DNA of 56,319 nucleotides, taken from assembly GCA_009909005.1 (NCBI GenBank), contig JAAAOG010000209.1, forward strand, positions 1-56,319, given 5' to 3'. Each line of letters opens with the position of its first letter. Within the stretch, counting starts at the first letter, position 1. The position numbers and the translations under genes are program-made. The DNA is from Alphaproteobacteria bacterium (GTDB lineage: Bacteria > Pseudomonadota > Alphaproteobacteria > DSM-16000 > Inquilinaceae). Positions 53,380 through 56,319 of the stretch are shown one piece after another. A model generated the notes under the pieces. It was not told the DNA's origin. It made no database searches and saw nothing but the letters and a program-made list of their open reading frames with translations.

Positions 53380-54306
53380 ATGCCCCGTCTGTTCTGTTTC
53401 GGCCTCGGCTATACGGCGACGCGCCTGGCGCTGCACCTGCTGGCCGCCGGCTGGCAGGTGGCCGGCACCTGCCGGTCCGCGGACAAGCAGGCGGCGCTGG
53501 CGGCGCAGGGCATCGCCGCGGTGCCGTTCGACCGCGACCGGCCGCTGGCCGACCCTGACGGGACGCTGGCCGGCACGACCCATCTCATCGCCTCGGTGCC
53601 GCCGGACGGCCGGGCCGAGCCCTGCGGCGACCCGGTGCTCGACTGCCATGGTGCGGCCATCGCCCGGCTGCCCGGGCTGGCGTGGGCCGGCTATCTTTCG
53701 ACCACCGGGGTCTATGGCGACCATGGCGGCGCCTGGGTCGACGAGACCGCACCCCTGGCGCCGGGCGGCGCGCGCGGCCGCCGCCGCCTGGACGCGGAGC
53801 AGGCGTGGCTGGCGCTGTGGCACGATCACGGCGTCCCGGTCCACCTGTTCCGGCTGTCGGGCATCTATGGGCCGGGGCGCAGCGCCATCGACCAGGTGCG
53901 GCGCGGCCGGGCGCGGCGCATCGACAAGCCCGGCCAGGTCTTCAACCGCATCCATGTCGACGACATCCTTGCGATCCTGCAGGCCTCCATGGCCCGGCCC
54001 GATCCCGGTGCCGCCTATAATTGCGGCGACGACGCGCCGGCTCCCAGCGCCGAGGTGATTGCCGAGGCCTGCCGGCTGCTCGGCGTGCCGCCGCCGCCGC
54101 TGGTGCCCTTCGCCGAGGCCGAGCCCGGGATGTCGGCGATGGCGCGCAGTTTCTATGCCGACAACAAGCGGCTGAGCAACCGGCGGATCAAGCGGGACCT
54201 CGGCGTCCGCCTGCGCTATCCCACGTACAAGGAGGGGCTGGCGGCGCAGCTTGAGGCGGAACGCACCGCCGCCGCCGCACCCGGCCGGCCGCAGGAGACA
54301 GGATGA
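53380..54306 (+). CDS. NAD-dependent epimerase/dehydratase-like protein (YeeZ type)
   Basis: 308 residues of the extended SDR superfamily. GLGYTATRLALHLLAAGWQV is a Rossmann start with an altered glycine motif; YLSTTGVYGDHGGAWVDE is the YeeZ-type active region and RIHVDDILAILQASM is typical. It lacks a clear Y-x-x-x-K, like others of this sub-family. The 3' end overlaps the nitroreductase gene by four bases, so the pair is coupled. Substrate unknown. Confidence 0.82.
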   Translation: MPRLFCFGLGYTATRLALHLLAAGWQVAGTCRSADKQAALAAQGIAAVPFDRDRPLADPDGTLAGTTHLIASVPPDGRAEPCGDPVLDCHGAAIARLPGLAWAGYLSTTGVYGDHGGAWVDETAPLAPGGARGRRRLDAEQAWLALWHDHGVPVHLFRLSGIYGPGRSAIDQVRRGRARRIDKPGQVFNRIHVDDILAILQASMARPDPGAAYNCGDDAPAPSAEVIAEACRLLGVPPPPLVPFAEAEPGMSAMARSFYADNKRLSNRRIKRDLGVRLRYPTYKEGLAAQLEAERTAAAAPGRPQETG

Positions 54307-54932
54307 TGGACGCGCTCGACCTCATGCTCGGCCGCCGCTCGGCCCTGGCCCAGACCCTGACCGAGCCGGGGCCGGACGACCGGCTGCTGGCGCGCATCCT
54401 CCGCGCCGCGACGCGGGTGCCCGATCATGGCAAGCTCGCCCCCTGGCGTATCCAGATCCTGCGCAAGCCCGGCCAGGCCCGCCTGGGCGCGCTCTGCGCC
54501 GAACTGTTCGCCGCGGCCAATCCCGGCGCCAACGACAAGCAGATCGCCTTCGAGCGGCAGCGCCCGCAGCGCGCCCCGCTGCTGCTGGCCGTGACGGCGA
54601 AGCTGCGCCCCGGCCACAAGATCCCCGAGCACGAGCAGTTGCTGTCGGGCGGCGCGGTCTGCCAGTCGCTGCTGCTGGCGGCCGAGGCGGCGGGTTTCGC
54701 CGGCCAGTGGCTGACCGAATGGCCGGCCTATCGGGCGGAGGTGGTGCGGGCCCTGGGTCATGATCCGGCGGTCGACCGTATGCTCGGCTTCGTCTATCTC
54801 GGCAGCCGCAGCGAGCCGGCGGCCGAGCGCTGGCGCCCGGACTTGGCGGAGGTGGTGGGCGAGTGGACCGGACCGGTCGAGACGGCGGCCATGGGCTGGA
54901 CCCCTCCCGCCGGCGCTCTCAACGGCGACTAG
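54303..54932 (+). CDS. Nitroreductase-family flavoprotein (YdjA-like)
   Basis: 209 residues. LLARILRAATRVPDHGKLAPWRIQIL is the FMN-binding N-terminus, GGAVCQSLLLAAEAAGFAGQWLTEWP the middle helix, and DRMLGFVYLGSRSE the conserved C-terminal strand. These FMN-dependent reductases act as dimers using NAD(P)H on nitro or quinone compounds. ATGA overlap with the epimerase gene implies one operon. Confidence 0.88.
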   Translation: MMDALDLMLGRRSALAQTLTEPGPDDRLLARILRAATRVPDHGKLAPWRIQILRKPGQARLGALCAELFAAANPGANDKQIAFERQRPQRAPLLLAVTAKLRPGHKIPEHEQLLSGGAVCQSLLLAAEAAGFAGQWLTEWPAYRAEVVRALGHDPAVDRMLGFVYLGSRSEPAAERWRPDLAEVVGEWTGPVETAAMGWTPPAGALNGD

Positions 54933-55010
54933 TCCGCAGGGGCGGGGAGTCGCAGGCGGCGGCATCGCGCCCGTGATGCCGCGGAGTGGGCGGACCCTGG
55001 TCCTGCGGGA

Positions 55011-55349
55011 TCAGCGCGCGCGCATCAGCCGGGGCCGGCGCCGGCGCTTGAACAGCACGATGAACAGCAGGCCGAGCACCGCCAGCGGCAGCACCGCCGG
55101 GGCGGAGAGCGCCGGGACCACCCAGTCGGAATAGATCTCCGGATTGTCCGGGAACCAGCGCTGCTGGAACAGCGAGCCCAGGCCGACCAGGCTGTTGGCA
55201 TCAATGGCCACCCAGATCTCGGCGATCGAGGTGAGGGTGAAGCGTCCGTCGGCACCGCTATCGCCGGTCCACCACCGCCAGACGTCATAGCCGAAAATCG
55301 CCAGCCCGGAGAGCAGCAACAGCCAGCCGAGCACGCGTCCGATCACCAT
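55011..55349 (-). CDS. Small two-helix membrane protein of unknown function
   Basis: 112 residues. A helix at about 4-22 (GRVLGWLLLLSGLAIFGYDVW) and another near 82-102 (PAVLPLAVLGLLFIVLFK) frame a middle loop with ANSLVGLGSLFQQRWFPDNPEIYSDW. The basic C-terminal RRRRPRLMRAR would stay in the cytoplasm. Start at 55349 chosen because the residues from MVIGRVLGW begin the first helix; the frame extends upstream but without a plausible start. Conserved-looking; I do not know a function. Confidence 0.65.
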   Translation of the reverse strand: MVIGRVLGWLLLLSGLAIFGYDVWRWWTGDSGADGRFTLTSIAEIWVAIDANSLVGLGSLFQQRWFPDNPEIYSDWVVPALSAPAVLPLAVLGLLFIVLFKRRRRPRLMRAR

Positions 55350-55590
55350 GGGGGCACCCCCGCACCGCAAAATTGTCTGTTGATAACCGCCCCCCCGCCG
55401 CGCTTCAAGGCCCAAGGCGCCGGAAACGCCGGCCGGCCGGGCCCATCGCCGGCCGCAGCCGGGCACCGACTGCGCGACCACGCCGATCGCGCGACGACGC
55501 CGATCGTGCGATGGTGGCGATGTGCGATGGCGGCGGGCCCCTTGCGGCCGGCCGGCCCGGCCCTTATCGTGCAGTTCGGCATTTGCGCCG

Positions 55591-55678
55591 GGAGGGGTGG
55601 CCGAGCGGTCTAAGGCGCACGCCTGGAAAGCGTGTACACCGAAAGGTGTCGCGGGTTCGAATCCCGCTCCCTCCGCCA
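55591..55678 (+). tRNA. tRNA-Ser (anticodon GGA)
   Basis: Complete 88-nt cloverleaf with encoded CCA (55676-55678). Acceptor GGAGGGG pairs with TCCCTCC; anticodon stem CACGC/GCGTG encloses CTGGAAA with GGA at 55625-55627; a long variable arm (TACACCGAAAGGTGTC) and a T arm GCGGGTTCGAATCCCGC follow. Reads UCC/UCU serine codons. Stands alone and borders a decayed transposase; class II tRNA genes often serve as integration targets. Confidence 0.96.
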
Positions 55679-55849
55679 GTTGTCTTGCCCAACGCGCTCT
55701 CTGCCCACGGCCGCACTTCAGAAACTCAAGGGAATTGAAGGCTTTGGCCGCCCACCTGTTGACCGGGCCGCTGGCCGGATCCCGGATTTCGGTCTCTTCC
55801 TGGCTCTCTTTCTCCGGACCTGTGGACTGGACCGGCCACGGTACGGATT

Positions 55850-56180
55850 TTTAAAGGTCGAGCAGGCGTTCCGCAGCCTGAAGACGGTCGATCTGCAGGT
55901 CCGGCCGATCTACCACTGGCTGGCCCCGCGGGTGCGGGCCCACGTCTCCAAAGCGCAACGCTTGCCCGCCGCCCACGACAAGCAGACCCGCGGCGTCACC
56001 CCCGACGGCTTACCCGTCCACAGCTTTCGCAGCCTGCTGGCCGACCTGGCCACCCTGACCCGCAACACCGTCGTCGCCGCAATCAACCCGGACCACCCGT
56101 TCACCATCACCGCGAGCCCCACACCGCTCCAGCAAAAAGCCTTCGACCTCCTCGGCGTCATCCCCGAACGTACCCAGTAA
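55850..56180 (+). pseudogene. C-terminal remnant of an IS1634-type transposase
   Basis: The frame reads KVEQAFRSLKTVDLQVRPIY, HWLAPRVRAHV, then DGLPVHSFRSLLADLATLTR and ends GVIPERTQ. The first and last blocks match IS1634/IS4-like transposases, which carry a further forty or so residues (a LCMLAYYVEWH-like helix) between RAHV and the next block; that part is missing here, and the catalytic N-terminal two thirds are absent. It is a truncated and internally deleted fragment beside tRNA-Ser. No inverted repeats were found. Confidence 0.75.
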
Positions 56181-56319
56181 ACCATCCCCCTTCGCATGCA
56201 CCAGGCAGCGAAATCAATGGTTGGACGAACGGCTTCGCCGAAGGTGGGCTGCGGTCAAGGCGGGTGAGCCAGGGCGTGGGGTATGGTGAGGAATCGGTCG
56301 GAATGGTCCGGCCGGCATC
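56181..56319. other. Non-coding right end of window
   Basis: 139 bases after the transposase remnant with no frame, hairpin or RNA recognised; possibly the rest of a decayed IS. Confidence 0.4.

Overview
The window is high-GC chromosomal DNA of an alphaproteobacterium. The organism call rests on a sciP gene (DUF1153, inhibitor of CtrA) placed directly before a fliF-fliG-fliH-fliN-flbD operon, the gene order known from Caulobacter, and on the general gene content, which looks Rhodospirillales-like. The genus cannot be fixed from the sequence alone.

Layout. 1-6431: methylmalonate-semialdehyde dehydrogenase (mmsA) and dihydropyrimidinase (hydA), which fit a reductive pyrimidine / beta-alanine catabolic route, separated by accessory DNA: an orphan AbrB-type antitoxin, an unknown gene and an AT-rich three-gene island (2675-4581). 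6518-12348: cobS-cobC (cobalamin nucleotide loop), a SYLF lipid-binding protein, an MlaC-like protein, phoH, an HRDC protein, a CBS-pair protein and an MgtC-like protein. 12420-14218: a complete IS5-family element with 18-bp terminal inverted repeats and a TTA target duplication, carrying an AAC(3)-type aminoglycoside N-acetyltransferase gene inside its ends.

14497-26958: sciP, then fliF, fliG, fliH, fliN, flbD, flhA, flhF, an flhG-like ATPase and a fliK-like gene, all on the plus strand with short spacings or overlaps. This is the flagellar MS-ring/C-ring/export block with its sigma-54 activator. 27046-30356 (minus strand): a candidate micro-membrane protein, a short conserved protein, a PAS protein, xerD and an AEC transporter. 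30543-31892: a single AT-rich gene for a coiled-coil membrane protein. 31898-36180: a fructokinase-like kinase and a large hybrid sensor kinase.

36262-42464: housekeeping and catabolic genes on the plus strand (hydrolase, phosphoribosyltransferase, adenine deaminase, SDR, aminotransferase, GNAT, FkbM methyltransferase). 42475-45631 (minus strand): a patchy accessory segment with a gene lacking a credible start, a peptidoglycan-binding/beta-rich protein, a VOC protein and a pair of unknown genes. 45712-49936: a complete ugpBAEC-type glycerol-3-phosphate ABC transporter. 50110-55349: a receiver-histidine kinase, a YgjP-like metallopeptidase, a GST, an epimerase, a nitroreductase and a small membrane protein. 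The window closes with tRNA-Ser(GGA) and a decayed IS1634-type transposase fragment.

The most striking features are the antibiotic-resistance-like passenger gene within the ends of an IS5-family element, and several AT-rich islands that encode proteins I do not recognise.
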